A stretch of 64,000 bases of DNA from Leadbetterella sp. (GTDB lineage Bacteria > Bacteroidota > Bacteroidia > Cytophagales > Spirosomataceae): the NCBI GenBank assembly GCA_019638185.1, contig JAHBUH010000020.1, positions 1-64,000 of the forward strand, in the 5' to 3' direction. Positions 43,864 to 53,665 of this stretch are shown here, one piece after another (position 1 is the stretch's first letter; each line of letters starts with the position of its first letter). The translations under genes were made by a program, and so were the position numbers. A model generated the notes under the pieces. It was not told the origin of the DNA and did not search any database. It saw only the letters and a list, made by a program, of their open reading frames with translations.

Positions 43864-45111
43864 ATGTCATTTAAAAGAGTAGTTGTCACCGGTTTAGGAG
43901 CGTTAACGCCCATAGGGAATACGGTGGAGGAATTTTGGAACGGACTTTCCAACGGAGTCAGCGGATGTGATTATATCACCCGTTTTGATGCCACTAATTT
44001 TAAAACCCGTTTTGCCTGCGAGGTTAAGAACTTCGAGGCTACCGATTTTATTCCGCGACAGGATGCTCGGAAAATGGACTTATTCACCCAGTTCGGGGTG
44101 GTGGTGGCTGATCAGGCCATAGCAGACTCCGGGCTTACCGAAGAAAACATTGACCATAATAAGGTAGGTGTGATCTGGGGTTCCGGTATCGGCGGGTTAA
44201 AGACCTTTGAAGAGGAGATGACCAGCTATATCCAGGGTAACGGCGTGCCGCGGTTCAATCCCTTCTTTATTCCGAAGATGATCGCTGACGGGGTTTCGGG
44301 CCAGATCTCGATCCGTCACGGATTCCGCGGACCTAATTATGTGACGGTTTCGGCCTGTGCTTCGGCTAATAACGCCATCATCGACGCCTTTAATTACATC
44401 CGCCTGGGCAGGATCATCGCCTGTGTTACCGGTGGGTCAGAAGCTTCCAATACGCAGTCGGGTATAGGCGGGTTTAACGGCCTGAAGGCCCTCTCCGAGC
44501 GGAACGACGATCCCAAAACGGCTTCCAGGCCGTATGATCGGGATCGTGACGGTTTTGTGCTGGGAGAAGGCGGCGCGGCGCTGGTCCTGGAAGAGTACGA
44601 ACACGCCATGGCCCGCGGAGCCAGGATCTACTGTGAGCTGATCGGCGGCGGGTTTTCATCGGATGCCTACCATATCACTGCACCGCACCCGGATGGCTAC
44701 GGCGCTTACCTTTCCATGAAAGATGCGCTGGAGGATGCCGGCATATCCACCTCAGAAGTGGATTATATCAATACCCACGGTACTTCTACGCCGCTGGGTG
44801 ACCCGCAGGAGATCAAGGCCATCGAACAGCTTTTCGGGGAGGATACCTATAACATATCTATCAGTTCTACCAAGTCCATGACCGGGCACCTGCTGGGCGG
44901 GGCCGGAGCGGTGGAATCGGTGGCTTCGGTACTGGCTATTGAGCACCAGGTGGTACCTCCTACCATTAATTTGTTTAATATTGACGAAACCATCGATCCG
45001 CGGATTGATCTCACGCCTAACGTGGCCAAGAGCCGCAAGATAGATGTGGCGTTGAGCAACTGTTTTGGTTTTGGAGGGCATAATGCTACATTGATTTTCA
45101 GGAAGTTGTAA
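43864..45111 (+). CDS. fabF: Beta-ketoacyl-ACP synthase II
   Basis: 415 residues; elongating condensing enzyme of type II fatty-acid synthesis. KRVVVTGLGALTPIGNTVEEFW at the N-terminus; the Cys nucleophile in VSACASANNAI; the His pair in NTHGTSTPLGD and SMTGHLLGGAGA; SNCFGFGGHNATLIF at the end. Located between acpP and rnc, the standard order in Bacteroidota. Confidence 0.98.
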   Translation: MSFKRVVVTGLGALTPIGNTVEEFWNGLSNGVSGCDYITRFDATNFKTRFACEVKNFEATDFIPRQDARKMDLFTQFGVVVADQAIADSGLTEENIDHNKVGVIWGSGIGGLKTFEEEMTSYIQGNGVPRFNPFFIPKMIADGVSGQISIRHGFRGPNYVTVSACASANNAIIDAFNYIRLGRIIACVTGGSEASNTQSGIGGFNGLKALSERNDDPKTASRPYDRDRDGFVLGEGGAALVLEEYEHAMARGARIYCELIGGGFSSDAYHITAPHPDGYGAYLSMKDALEDAGISTSEVDYINTHGTSTPLGDPQEIKAIEQLFGEDTYNISISSTKSMTGHLLGGAGAVESVASVLAIEHQVVPPTINLFNIDETIDPRIDLTPNVAKSRKIDVALSNCFGFGGHNATLIFRKL

Positions 45112-45127
45112 GAAGAAGAGGGATTGA

Positions 45128-45847
45128 ATGAATATAGGGAGGTTTTTTGGACGGGAGGATAAATTCAAAGACTTTAACAGGGCTATTGAGTTAATCGTGG
45201 GTTCAAAGCCGTCTAACCCCCTTATTTACCAGCTGGCCTTCCGCCACACTTCCGCTTCCAAAGAGAGTACTTTTAAGGGTTTCCGGGAGTCTAATGAACG
45301 CCTGGAATTCCTGGGTGACGCTGTTCTGGGGCTGATCGTAGGGGAGTATCTCTTTAAAAAATATCCTTTTAAGAATGAAGGCTTCCTGACGGAGATCCGG
45401 TCGAGGATCGTGAACCGGGAGTCGCTTAATAACGTGGGTCGTAAACTGGGCCTGGAAAACCTGATCGAGTCTGACGGAACCCGGAATTACCACCGCACTT
45501 CCCTGCTGGGCGATGCCATGGAGGCGCTCATCGGGGCCATTTACCTGGACAAAGGCTATAAGTTCACCCAGAAATTTGTAGTGTCCAAGCTCCTCTCCAA
45601 TCATTTTAACCTGGACGAGGTGATCTCCAATAACACGAACTATAAGTCGTCTATCCTCAGCTGGGCGCAGTCGGAAGGGAAGAAAGTGGAGTTTGTGATT
45701 GTAGAAGAGAAAGGCAAAAACCACAGCCGCGAGTTTGTGGCCCAGGTACTGATCGATTCGGAGATCATCAGCCACGGAAACGGCTGGAACAAGAAGAAAG
45801 CCGAGCAGGATGCCTCCCGGCGGGCCTGCGAGATCCTGAAGATCTAG
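45128..45847 (+). CDS. rnc: Ribonuclease III
   Basis: 239 residues. Double-strand-specific RNase for rRNA and mRNA processing. The signature ERLEFLGDAVLGLIV and the second acidic site LLGDAMEALIGAIYLD form the catalytic domain. The C-terminal double-stranded-RNA-binding domain covers about the last 70 residues (YKSSILSWAQSEGKKVEFVI ... KKKAEQDASRRACEIL). Sixteen bp after fabF. Confidence 0.97.
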   Translation: MNIGRFFGREDKFKDFNRAIELIVGSKPSNPLIYQLAFRHTSASKESTFKGFRESNERLEFLGDAVLGLIVGEYLFKKYPFKNEGFLTEIRSRIVNRESLNNVGRKLGLENLIESDGTRNYHRTSLLGDAMEALIGAIYLDKGYKFTQKFVVSKLLSNHFNLDEVISNNTNYKSSILSWAQSEGKKVEFVIVEEKGKNHSREFVAQVLIDSEIISHGNGWNKKKAEQDASRRACEILKI

Positions 45848-45848
45848 A

Positions 45849-46589
45849 TCAGGGCAGTGAATTTTCTACAGCGATTTTTACGGGCCGGAGCCCGATACCC
45901 AGGCGCATTCCCAGGCTCAGGTAATAAAACGGGGGAAGAGTTCTCCACCCTTTGGGGGTATCTATAGGAATATAGTCATAACGCATCACCAATCCGTGGT
46001 GCTCATAGTAGTCTTCCTGGCCTTCGGTTTTCTCCCTGATCTGCTGCAGGCTGTGGTGTCTGAAGGTAAACCGGGCGCCGCCCCCGATGAAAATATCAAA
46101 ACGGAGGTCTCCTGCTTTCATTTTTCTACCCAAAAGTGCCCCTGCCTTCAGATAGTAGTCATGAATCCGTGCATCCGCCTTCAGCGCGGGCTGACCCTCT
46201 TCCCGCCATTCGATATTACCGGGTAGCCCCTTATGGGAAATGTGAAAAATCCCCATCTCCGGCATAATGTAGCCGGAGTTAAATTTAGGGACAAAGTATT
46301 TTTTGAAGCCCAGGCGGATATACTGGTGGCTTTGATCCTCATAGTGCAGTTCTTTTTTCTCCCTGGACCTGATGCCATAACTCAGGGTATAGGCCCACAG
46401 GTTTCCCCGGCTGTATTCAGCTCCTACCTCTATGGCCGGATGAATAAAATGGAGGCCGCTGGTGGGCGTAATCCAGGCGATCCACCGGTCATGCTTCAGG
46501 GTATCTGTCTGAGCCTGTAGCGGGATGGCCAACAGGAGGATACACAGCGTCAGGTAATATGGAATTTTAGCGTTAGTCATACCGGTCAT
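45849..46589 (-). CDS. Exported protein, probable outer-membrane barrel, unknown function
   Basis: 246 residues. Start at the ATG at 46589 or 46580; both give a signal peptide (MTNAKIPYYLTLCILLLAIPLQAQ). The mature part alternates polar and aromatic residues in beta-strand fashion (LWAYTLSYGIRSREKK, YIRLGFKKYFVPKFNSGYIMPEMGIF, FYYLSLGMRLGIGL), like small DUF3575-type outer-membrane proteins. No family can be named with confidence. Its stop lies two bases from the rnc stop (convergent). Confidence 0.6.
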   Translation of the reverse strand: MTGMTNAKIPYYLTLCILLLAIPLQAQTDTLKHDRWIAWITPTSGLHFIHPAIEVGAEYSRGNLWAYTLSYGIRSREKKELHYEDQSHQYIRLGFKKYFVPKFNSGYIMPEMGIFHISHKGLPGNIEWREEGQPALKADARIHDYYLKAGALLGRKMKAGDLRFDIFIGGGARFTFRHHSLQQIREKTEGQEDYYEHHGLVMRYDYIPIDTPKGWRTLPPFYYLSLGMRLGIGLRPVKIAVENSLP

Positions 46590-46775
46590 ATAAGCGGGTA
46601 CGAATATAGATTTTTTCAGCAGGCGGGGCAAACAGACTTACCGGAAAACTTAGTTTACGGCAGGGAAATTAGCGGGCGTCCCAAAATCAGACACTTTTTG
46701 CTTGTCCTCTTCTTTGTAAATATCTAATAATAAGATGATTGTAAATTTTGAAAAAATCCGTGCTAATTTTCGTCC

Positions 46776-48020
46776 ATGGATAAAGAAATCAGCAAAGACA
46801 GGATACGGGGGCGCCAGTGGAAACGGGGCCTGTATGTTACAGGGGGCATAGGGATACTGTGCGGGGCCCTGTGGCTTTTCAGGCAGGTACTGACGCCGGG
46901 TATTAAAAGGAGTGAGGTCATAGTAGGCGAGGTGCGGGAAGGAGAGATGGAAAACACGGTTTCGGCAAACGGTACGGTGGAGCCTTCTTCGGAGGTGGTG
47001 CTGGTCAGCCCGCTTTCGGCGAAGATCCGGAGGATCGTGACGGAGAACGGCACGCAGGTGAAGAGCGGGGACCCTATCCTGATCCTGGATACGGAGTATT
47101 CGGAGCTGGAGTTTCAGCGGCTGAAAGACGAGCTGAAGCTGAAGGATAATAACGTGGTGCGACTGAAGCTGGAGTTGGAGAAGAATATCCGGGATATTGA
47201 GCTGGACGACCAGGTGAAGGATCTGCAGGTAAAAAACTTTGAGGCGCTGCTGGCCGATGCCCGGCGCCTGCAGGCTATAGGCGGGATGACCCAGGAAGAG
47301 GTGGATAAGGCGCGTCAGAACCTGTCTATTGCCTTGCTCGAAAAGAAAAAGCTGGAGAATGAGCTGAAATACAGGAAGGAGTCTATTGCTTCCAGTGTAT
47401 TGAATGAGCAGATCCAGTCGTCTATTCAGCGTCAGCGGCTCGATGAACTGGCCAAGAAGCTGAGGAATGCCACCCTGAGGGCGGAGGTACCGGGGGTGAT
47501 CACCTGGCTGGATAACCGGATAGGCACGCAGGTGCAGGAGGGCGACCCGCTGGTGCGCCTGGCCAATATTTCTTCGTACAGCATCATGGCGCAGGTGTCG
47601 GATATGCATGCCGATAAGATCAGCCTGGGCCAGCCGGTGCAGGTGGAAGTGAATAACGGGATGGAGATGGGGGAGATAGAGCAGATCCTGCCGGCGGTGG
47701 AAAATAATACGATACAGTTTAAGATCCGGCTGCGGAAGGCGGATTCCGATAAGCTGAGGCCTAAGATGAAGGTGCCGGTGCGGATCATTACGGATACCCG
47801 GCAGCGGAGCGTTTACATCCCGAACGGCCCGGGTATCCTGGCGGGGAAGTCGCAGAAGGTTTTTGTGCTGCAGGACGGCCGGGCCGTGGCGCGTACGGTG
47901 GAGCTGGGTTTCCGGACCAGCGACAAGGTGGAGGTGATCAGCGGGCTGAAGGCGGGGGAGAAAGTGATATTGTCGGATATGAGTGTGTATGAGGGGAAAA
48001 CTGAACTGCGGGTGAGATGA
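46776..48020 (+). CDS. HlyD/MacA-type periplasmic adaptor
   Basis: 414 residues. N-terminal anchor (GLYVTGGIGILCGALWLF), then VSANGTVEPSSEVVLVSPLSAKIRRIV (lipoyl half), a long coiled coil (about residues 110-220, with QRLKDELKLKDNNVVRLKLELEKN), the second half (RAEVPGVITWLDNRIGTQVQEGDPLVRLANI), and a membrane-proximal domain. It links the ABC transporter encoded downstream to the TolC channel encoded next. Its stop overlaps the TolC start by four bases. First gene of an eight-gene plus-strand array. Confidence 0.9.
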   Translation: MDKEISKDRIRGRQWKRGLYVTGGIGILCGALWLFRQVLTPGIKRSEVIVGEVREGEMENTVSANGTVEPSSEVVLVSPLSAKIRRIVTENGTQVKSGDPILILDTEYSELEFQRLKDELKLKDNNVVRLKLELEKNIRDIELDDQVKDLQVKNFEALLADARRLQAIGGMTQEEVDKARQNLSIALLEKKKLENELKYRKESIASSVLNEQIQSSIQRQRLDELAKKLRNATLRAEVPGVITWLDNRIGTQVQEGDPLVRLANISSYSIMAQVSDMHADKISLGQPVQVEVNNGMEMGEIEQILPAVENNTIQFKIRLRKADSDKLRPKMKVPVRIITDTRQRSVYIPNGPGILAGKSQKVFVLQDGRAVARTVELGFRTSDKVEVISGLKAGEKVILSDMSVYEGKTELRVR

Positions 48021-49594
48021 AGGGGAGAATTTTGAATGGAGTTAACCACATAGGGAGCATAGCGTGTGGGGTAGGGAGTGCCGGATGGGGCGGTGCGCTT
48101 ACCTGCGGGCGTCCTGCTGCGCGGGTGGACGGTGTGTGGGCCTTTTCTGTGGCTGCCTGGAAGAGAGTACTTCTGGCCTTTGGGGTGGCTTTTCATCTCC
48201 TGGTTATGAGGTCTTTTGCGCAGTCGGATACCCTGAGCCTTTCGCAGGCCATTTCCCTGGCTCAGGAGCATGCTTTAAGTGCAAAGAAAGTGCGGATGGA
48301 GTATGGTGTGGCTCAGAATAATGTGCTGTATAACCGGGCGGAGCTGCGGCCGCAGGTGGCGTTAGGGGCCACGCTGCCTAATTTTTACAAGACCACTTCG
48401 GCCGTTACCCAGCCTGACGGTACCATCAGCTTCCTGCCCATTTCCCAGGATAACAGCAGCCTGAACCTGAGCGCGTCGCAGCGGGTGCTGAGGACCAATA
48501 CCCTGTTTTTTGCGGAGTCAAGGTTAAGGCGGTACAGTGACTTTACGGAAAACGGGCTGAAGAATTTTAATTCGGTACCGTTCCGGGTGGGGATCGAGCA
48601 GCCGCTGAATACGTTTAATTCCCTGAAATGGAACCGGCGGTTTTATGTCCTGGAAGAGGAGATAGCGCGGATAAACCTCGACATTAACCGGGAGCAGATC
48701 TCCGGCGAGGTGGTCAGCCGTTTTTTTGACCTGATGGCGGCCCAGGTGAACCATGAGATCGCGCAGACCAATGTGGAGAACAGCCGGAAGATCTTCGCTA
48801 TAGCGGAGGAGCGCGACCGGCTGGGCAAGATCTCCAAAAGTGATTTTCTGCAGCTGGAGCTGAACCTGAACTCGGCCCGGCAGGGTACGGTAAATGCCCG
48901 GCGGGAGCTGATCCGGGCCAATGCCGAGCTGAAAAAGGCCATGGGCTGGGAAACCCACAGCGATGCCATTTACGTGCTGCGGCTACCGGAAAACCTGCAG
49001 GGGCAGGCTCCTGATGCGGAGGATGCGGCACAGAAGGCGTGGATGAAAAGACCGGAGCAGAAACAATTGGAAAAGCTGTTACTTGAAGCGGACCAGGCGC
49101 TGGAGCTGGCCCGGAAGAATAACGGCTGGCAGGGAAGCCTGTCGGCTACGTTCGGATGGGTGGGCACCGGTGGCCTGCTCCCGCAGTCGTACCAGCTGCC
49201 CCAGGTAGAGAATTTTGTGCAGCTTACGCTTCGGGTGCCCCTCCTGGACGGGGGAAAGCGGAAGTACAGTACCCGCTCTGCCCTGGAGCAGCAGCGCTAT
49301 GCCGAAGCAGAGAAAGAGTTTACGGAGCTGACGTTTAAGCAGAATGTACGGCAGCTGGTGTACCAGTTCCGTGAGCTGAAGGAAGACGTGGCGCTGGGCG
49401 ACAAGAGTTTTGAATTAGCCCGGCAGCGGTACGAAATTGCGAACCAGCGCTATATTTTAAACGATATTAGCATCACGGACCTGACCTATGCGTTTAATGA
49501 GCGCGACAGTGCCTGGCGTAATTACATCAGCCTGCTGCGGGCGTATTGGGTGACGTATTATACCCTGCGGCAGCTGACCTTAAGTGATATGTAA
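48017..49594 (+). CDS. TolC-family outer-membrane channel
   Basis: Up to 525 residues; the ATG at 48017 overlaps the adaptor stop (ATGA). The first 50 residues are Gly-rich and unusual; the real signal peptide may be WKRVLLAFGVAFHLLVMRSFAQ from a later start. TolC repeats: DTLSLSQAISLAQEHALSAKKVRMEYGVAQNNVLY, then VNHEIAQTNVENSRKIFAIAEERDRLGKISKSDFLQLELNLNSARQ, and FELARQRYEIANQRYILNDISITDLTYAFNERDSA. Exit duct for the MacB-type exporter of this locus. Confidence 0.88.
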   Translation: MKGRILNGVNHIGSIACGVGSAGWGGALTCGRPAARVDGVWAFSVAAWKRVLLAFGVAFHLLVMRSFAQSDTLSLSQAISLAQEHALSAKKVRMEYGVAQNNVLYNRAELRPQVALGATLPNFYKTTSAVTQPDGTISFLPISQDNSSLNLSASQRVLRTNTLFFAESRLRRYSDFTENGLKNFNSVPFRVGIEQPLNTFNSLKWNRRFYVLEEEIARINLDINREQISGEVVSRFFDLMAAQVNHEIAQTNVENSRKIFAIAEERDRLGKISKSDFLQLELNLNSARQGTVNARRELIRANAELKKAMGWETHSDAIYVLRLPENLQGQAPDAEDAAQKAWMKRPEQKQLEKLLLEADQALELARKNNGWQGSLSATFGWVGTGGLLPQSYQLPQVENFVQLTLRVPLLDGGKRKYSTRSALEQQRYAEAEKEFTELTFKQNVRQLVYQFRELKEDVALGDKSFELARQRYEIANQRYILNDISITDLTYAFNERDSAWRNYISLLRAYWVTYYTLRQLTLSDM

Positions 49595-49615
49595 AACCAA
49601 AAAACTATACAAATA

Positions 49616-50281
49616 ATGATAGAGCTGAAAAACCTGAGTAAGTCGTATTACACCGACGTCCTGGAAACGGTAGCCCTGAATGATATCTCCCTGAAGATCG
49701 GGAAGGGGGAGTTTGTGTCCATCATGGGGCCTTCCGGCTGTGGTAAGTCCACCCTGCTGAACATGATCGGGCTGCTGGACTCGCCCACACGCGGCCATGT
49801 CAGCATCAAGGGGGTGAACCTGGAAAACCAGAAGGAAAATGACCTGGCGAAGTTCCGGAACGAGAACCTGGGCTTCATTTTCCAGAGTTTTCACCTGATC
49901 TCTGACCTGAGCGTGATTGATAACGTGGAGCTGCCGCTGCTGTATCGCGGGGAGAGTGCTAAAGAACGGAAGCGGCTTTCCGAAGAGGCCCTGGAGAAGG
50001 TAGGCCTGCTTAATCGCAAGAACCACTACCCTAACCAGCTTTCCGGCGGACAGCGCCAGCGGGTGGCCATAGCGCGGGCCATAGTAGGGAAACCGGCCGT
50101 GGTGATGGCCGATGAGCCTACGGGTAACCTGGACAGTGTGCTGGGCAACGAGGTGATGCAACTGCTCCTGGATCTGAACGAGCAGGAAAAAGTGACGGTA
50201 GTGATGGTGACCCATGACGAGAGCATGGCGCGGAAGACGCACCGCGTGATCCGGTTATATGACGGCAGCCTGGTGAATTAA
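49616..50281 (+). CDS. MacB/LolD-type ABC transporter ATPase
   Basis: 221 residues. Walker [16 protein letters not shown]; the Q-loop FIFQSFHLI; signature [16 protein letters not shown]; Walker [14 protein letters not shown]-loop VTHDESMA. Of the MacB/LolD/FtsE group that serves FtsX-type permeases. It powers the permeases encoded directly downstream. Confidence 0.97.
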   Translation: MIELKNLSKSYYTDVLETVALNDISLKIGKGEFVSIMGPSGCGKSTLLNMIGLLDSPTRGHVSIKGVNLENQKENDLAKFRNENLGFIFQSFHLISDLSVIDNVELPLLYRGESAKERKRLSEEALEKVGLLNRKNHYPNQLSGGQRQRVAIARAIVGKPAVVMADEPTGNLDSVLGNEVMQLLLDLNEQEKVTVVMVTHDESMARKTHRVIRLYDGSLVN

Positions 50282-50335
50282 TGGTTAATTATTAATAAGG
50301 GGGCGTTGCCGGCAAGATTCATCTTCAAAAATTAA

Positions 50336-51682
50336 ATGAATATGTTAAAGAATTATTTCAAAATAGCCATTAAGGTGCTGAAGCGGAATAAGCTGTATAC
50401 GTTTATCAGCCTGTTTGGAATCAGTTTTACGCTGATGGTGCTGATGCTGGCATCGGCGGTGCTGGAGAATGAGCTGGGGGCTAATCCGCCGCTGAGTAAA
50501 AGAGACCGGATATTATTCCTGCCGTCTTTTACAGGGCAGGGTTTTGAGCGGGAAAAGATAAGCACGTATGATACTACGGAAGTTAACGGGGTGATGAAGA
50601 TAGACACCACGGTGACTACTAAAATTATAGAGGGGAAAGTGGCCTCTAACACCGTTTCCAGCCTCAGCTATAAGCTGTACAAAGACCACCTCAGCCGGAT
50701 GAAAACACCGGAATTAATCAGTGTGTTTATTGATTATGCCCCCCTGGATGTTTATCCGCAGGGGCAAAAACTAACGCTTAACGGTAACCTCACGGATGCG
50801 GCTTACTGGAAGATATTTGATTTCCGGTTTGTGGAAGGCGGGCCGTTTACGCGGGAGGCGGTAGATAATAAGGCGAACGTGATCATCCTGAGAGAAAGTA
50901 CGGCCGAAAAGTATTTTGGGAAGCAGGCGTCCTACCTGGGTAAGGAACTGGCCTGGGGAATTCAGGGCTCGTTTAAGGTAGTGGGCGTGGTGAAGGATGC
51001 CCATACTTCGAACCGCTCGGTACGGGCTGATTTTTTTGTTCCGATTTCCTGGGCCGGAGAGAATGAGCTGGATTATCCCCAGGCGTATTTCGGGAGCTGC
51101 GTGGTGGCCCTGCTGGCCAAAACCCCCGCGGATATGCCTAAGATGGAAGAGGAGCTGAGAAACGTGGAAAACAACCTGGAAAAAGCGAACAATTTTGACC
51201 GGTATATGATCCATGAAAAGAATGCGGCAGATGTTTATGCCTGGCAGTTCATGGGCACGCAGGAAACCCGGAAAGGGGGAGAGTTCCTGGGAATCGTTTT
51301 GGGAGTGCTGGCCTTTTTCCTGGTAATCCCTATCCTGAACCTGGTGAATCTTAATGTGACCCGGATTTTTGAACGGTCTTCCGAGATAGGCGTCAGAAAG
51401 GCGTTTGGTGCAAAAACCGGGGATCTGCTCCTACAGTTTTTGTTTGAAAACCTGATCATAACGTTTTTAGGAGGGATCATCGGGGTGTTTCTCTCCCTGC
51501 TGGTGATGAACGTTCTGAACCGGGCGGAAGTCTTCGGGGTAACTAAGCTCACCTTTAACCTGTCTGTTCTTTTTATAAGCATCTTTATCACTTTTGTCTT
51601 TGGTATTTTATCCGGGTTTCTTCCGGCGTGGAGGATCGCTAAAACCCCGGTGGCCGGAGCGTTAAAAACAGGAAAGTTATGA
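50336..51682 (+). CDS. MacB/FtsX-type ABC permease A
   Basis: 448 residues. One N-terminal transmembrane helix (LYTFISLFGISFTLMVLMLAS), a long MacB-type periplasmic domain (about residues 45-310), then three C-terminal helices with the FtsX motif IFERSSEIGVRKAFGAKTGDLLLQFLFENLIITFLGGIIGVFLS. Works with the ATPase just upstream, the HlyD adaptor and TolC as a tripartite exporter; the load could be a peptide, lipid or drug. Overlaps the next gene by four bases. Confidence 0.93.
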   Translation: MNMLKNYFKIAIKVLKRNKLYTFISLFGISFTLMVLMLASAVLENELGANPPLSKRDRILFLPSFTGQGFEREKISTYDTTEVNGVMKIDTTVTTKIIEGKVASNTVSSLSYKLYKDHLSRMKTPELISVFIDYAPLDVYPQGQKLTLNGNLTDAAYWKIFDFRFVEGGPFTREAVDNKANVIILRESTAEKYFGKQASYLGKELAWGIQGSFKVVGVVKDAHTSNRSVRADFFVPISWAGENELDYPQAYFGSCVVALLAKTPADMPKMEEELRNVENNLEKANNFDRYMIHEKNAADVYAWQFMGTQETRKGGEFLGIVLGVLAFFLVIPILNLVNLNVTRIFERSSEIGVRKAFGAKTGDLLLQFLFENLIITFLGGIIGVFLSLLVMNVLNRAEVFGVTKLTFNLSVLFISIFITFVFGILSGFLPAWRIAKTPVAGALKTGKL

Positions 51683-52851
51683 TAGCACATTATTTTAAAC
51701 TGATATGGAAGCGGAAAGGGAAAAATGCGTTCCTTTTTGTTCAGCTGATCTTCGTATTCTGGGTGGTTTTTGCGGTATTTTCTTACGGGATCTCCCAATA
51801 CCGCTATTATGCTTCTCCTTTGGGTTTTGACTGGAGAGAGGTATACCGGGTACAAATTAATTTTAAGACCGAAGATACGGCGGCTACCCGGTTAATGATA
51901 AAGTCGCTGAAGCATGATCTGAAGGCCATGCCGGAAACAGACCAGGTTTCCTACAGCGTAAACGTATCGCCCTACTTGGGAAATATCTGGGGAAACGGGA
52001 ATGATAATGACGGTTTTGTGTTTAATGCGCGCTATATGTATGCGGATGAAGACTATGCCCGTGTCTGGAAAATCCCCATGAAATCAGGCCGGTTTTACAC
52101 CCGGGAAGACCTTAACAGCAAGTACACACCGGTAGTGGTTACGCAGAAATTTGTAGATAAATTCATGAAGGGCAAAGAGCCTTTGGGTTTCAAATTTCAT
52201 TTTACGAAAGAGATGGAAACCGAGATCATAGGCGTAGCTGAGAATTTCAAATTTCAGGGCGATTTTACGGAAGAGGATCCCTTCCTGTTTGTGCCCCTGG
52301 CGGATGATGCCACGGACCTCCACCAGGCCATCAATGTGCGCGTAAAACCGGGTACGGGGCCTGAGGTGGAGAAGAAGATCAATGACCTGGTGGAGAACGC
52401 CACGAAGAACAATGATTTCAGCCTGGTAAAGGTAGATATAACGCGTAAAAGTACGAATAGCCGCACCTATATCCCCCTGGCGGCCATGTTCTTCCTGGCC
52501 ATCTTCCTGATCATTAACATTTCCATGGGGCTGTTCGGGATTTTGCGGTACAATATTGCCCGGAGAATCCCGGAGATCGGGTTACGGAAGGCTGTGGGGG
52601 CTTCCACGGGGGCGGTTCGCCGGCAGTTTACAGGGGAGATGCTGGTGCTGGTGGTGCTGGCGTTTGTGATTGCGGTTATTTTTGCGGTACAGTTACCGTT
52701 TATCACCACCTTACCCATTGAAAAAGATGCCTATTTTATGGGAATCGGGGCAGGGGCCCTGCTGATCTTTGTACTGGTGTATGGCTGTACGCTGGCGCCC
52801 AGTCAGCAGGCGGCGATGACCCTGCCGGCCAAAGCACTGCATGAAGAATAA
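51679..52851 (+). CDS. MacB/FtsX-type ABC permease B
   Basis: 390 residues, same architecture as permease A but diverged: N-terminal helix (AFLFVQLIFVFWVVFAVFSYGI), periplasmic domain, and three C-terminal helices with IARRIPEIGLRKAVGASTGAVRRQFTGEMLVLVVLAFVIAVIF. A pair of permeases can form a heterodimer on one ATPase dimer. It starts within the stop of permease A (ATGA), so equal amounts are likely. Followed at once by a decayed third copy. Confidence 0.92.
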   Translation: MIAHYFKLIWKRKGKNAFLFVQLIFVFWVVFAVFSYGISQYRYYASPLGFDWREVYRVQINFKTEDTAATRLMIKSLKHDLKAMPETDQVSYSVNVSPYLGNIWGNGNDNDGFVFNARYMYADEDYARVWKIPMKSGRFYTREDLNSKYTPVVVTQKFVDKFMKGKEPLGFKFHFTKEMETEIIGVAENFKFQGDFTEEDPFLFVPLADDATDLHQAINVRVKPGTGPEVEKKINDLVENATKNNDFSLVKVDITRKSTNSRTYIPLAAMFFLAIFLIINISMGLFGILRYNIARRIPEIGLRKAVGASTGAVRRQFTGEMLVLVVLAFVIAVIFAVQLPFITTLPIEKDAYFMGIGAGALLIFVLVYGCTLAPSQQAAMTLPAKALHEE

Positions 52852-53663
52852 TTAACGGCCGGATAGAAATAGACACGGTGGTCACTACCCGGATCAATGA
52901 AGCGGAGAATGACGGGATGGCCGCCGGCGGGTTTTCCAATACTTTTGTAGGAAAGTATATCGATTCCCTGCCGGAGGTGAAGGCCTTAACGTTCTTTACT
53001 TCAGACCGGGTAGACCTGGTAGCGGGTGACCTATTTTTCTGAAAAGTTTTTAGCCGATTACGAGGTGATCGGGGGGATTAAAAATTTCAAGTATGACGGC
53101 CATTTTAAAGCGGAAAATCCCATTATGCTTACGCTGGTATGGTTCAATAAGAATGCCTGGGCCCATAGCCTGTATTCCGTAAAGGCAAGCCCCGGCACAG
53201 GGACGGAGGTGCTTCCGTTATTATACAAGACCGTGGAGAGGGTCATGAAAAATGAGCAACGGAAGGCCAACCGCTCCAGTGTGATCCCGTTACTGACCCT
53301 GCTGTTTATCGGGGTATTCCTGGTGATCAGCATCAGCATGGGGCTGTTAGGAGTGTTAAAGTACAATATAAACAGCCGGATACCCGAAGTGGGCCTCCGA
53401 AAAGGGATGGGTGCCATCACGGCGGATATTAAAAGGATGTTTGTAGGAGAAATGATGACCCTGACGCTGATAGCGTTATAGTGGCGTTGGTGTTTGCGGT
53501 GCAGGTGCCGTTTGTCAGCAGTTTTCCCCTGACGCGAAGCTCGTATTTTGCCGGGATGGGAATGGCTGCCCTGCTGATTTTCGGGCTGGTGTTTTTTTGC
53601 AGTTGGGTTCCCAGCCGGCAGTTGGCCGGAATTTTACCGGCCGAAGCGCTTAGAGAAGAGTGA
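52851..53663 (+). pseudogene. Chimeric decayed third permease
   Basis: Homology starts at the last base of the permease B stop. INGRIEIDTVVTTRI matches VNGVMKIDTTVTTKI of permease A; this segment runs to a TGA at 53040-53042. Frame then shifts and the next 150 codons match permease B (EVIGGIKNFKYDGHF, KASPGTGTEV, ISISMGLLGVLKYNINSRIPEVGLRKGMGA). A second frameshift near 53475-53485 joins the last segment (VFAVQVPFVSSFPLTRSSYF to LPAEALREE), which matches the end of permease B. The N-terminal helix, a large central part and both frames are lost. It seems to be a duplicated permease with an internal deletion. Confidence 0.85.
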
Positions 53664-53665
53664 AT

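Noticed and set aside
53026..53663. Two separate small permease genes (53026-53481 and 53481-53663)
   Set aside because: Both are pieces of one decayed permease split by a frameshift, with homology continuing across the gap.
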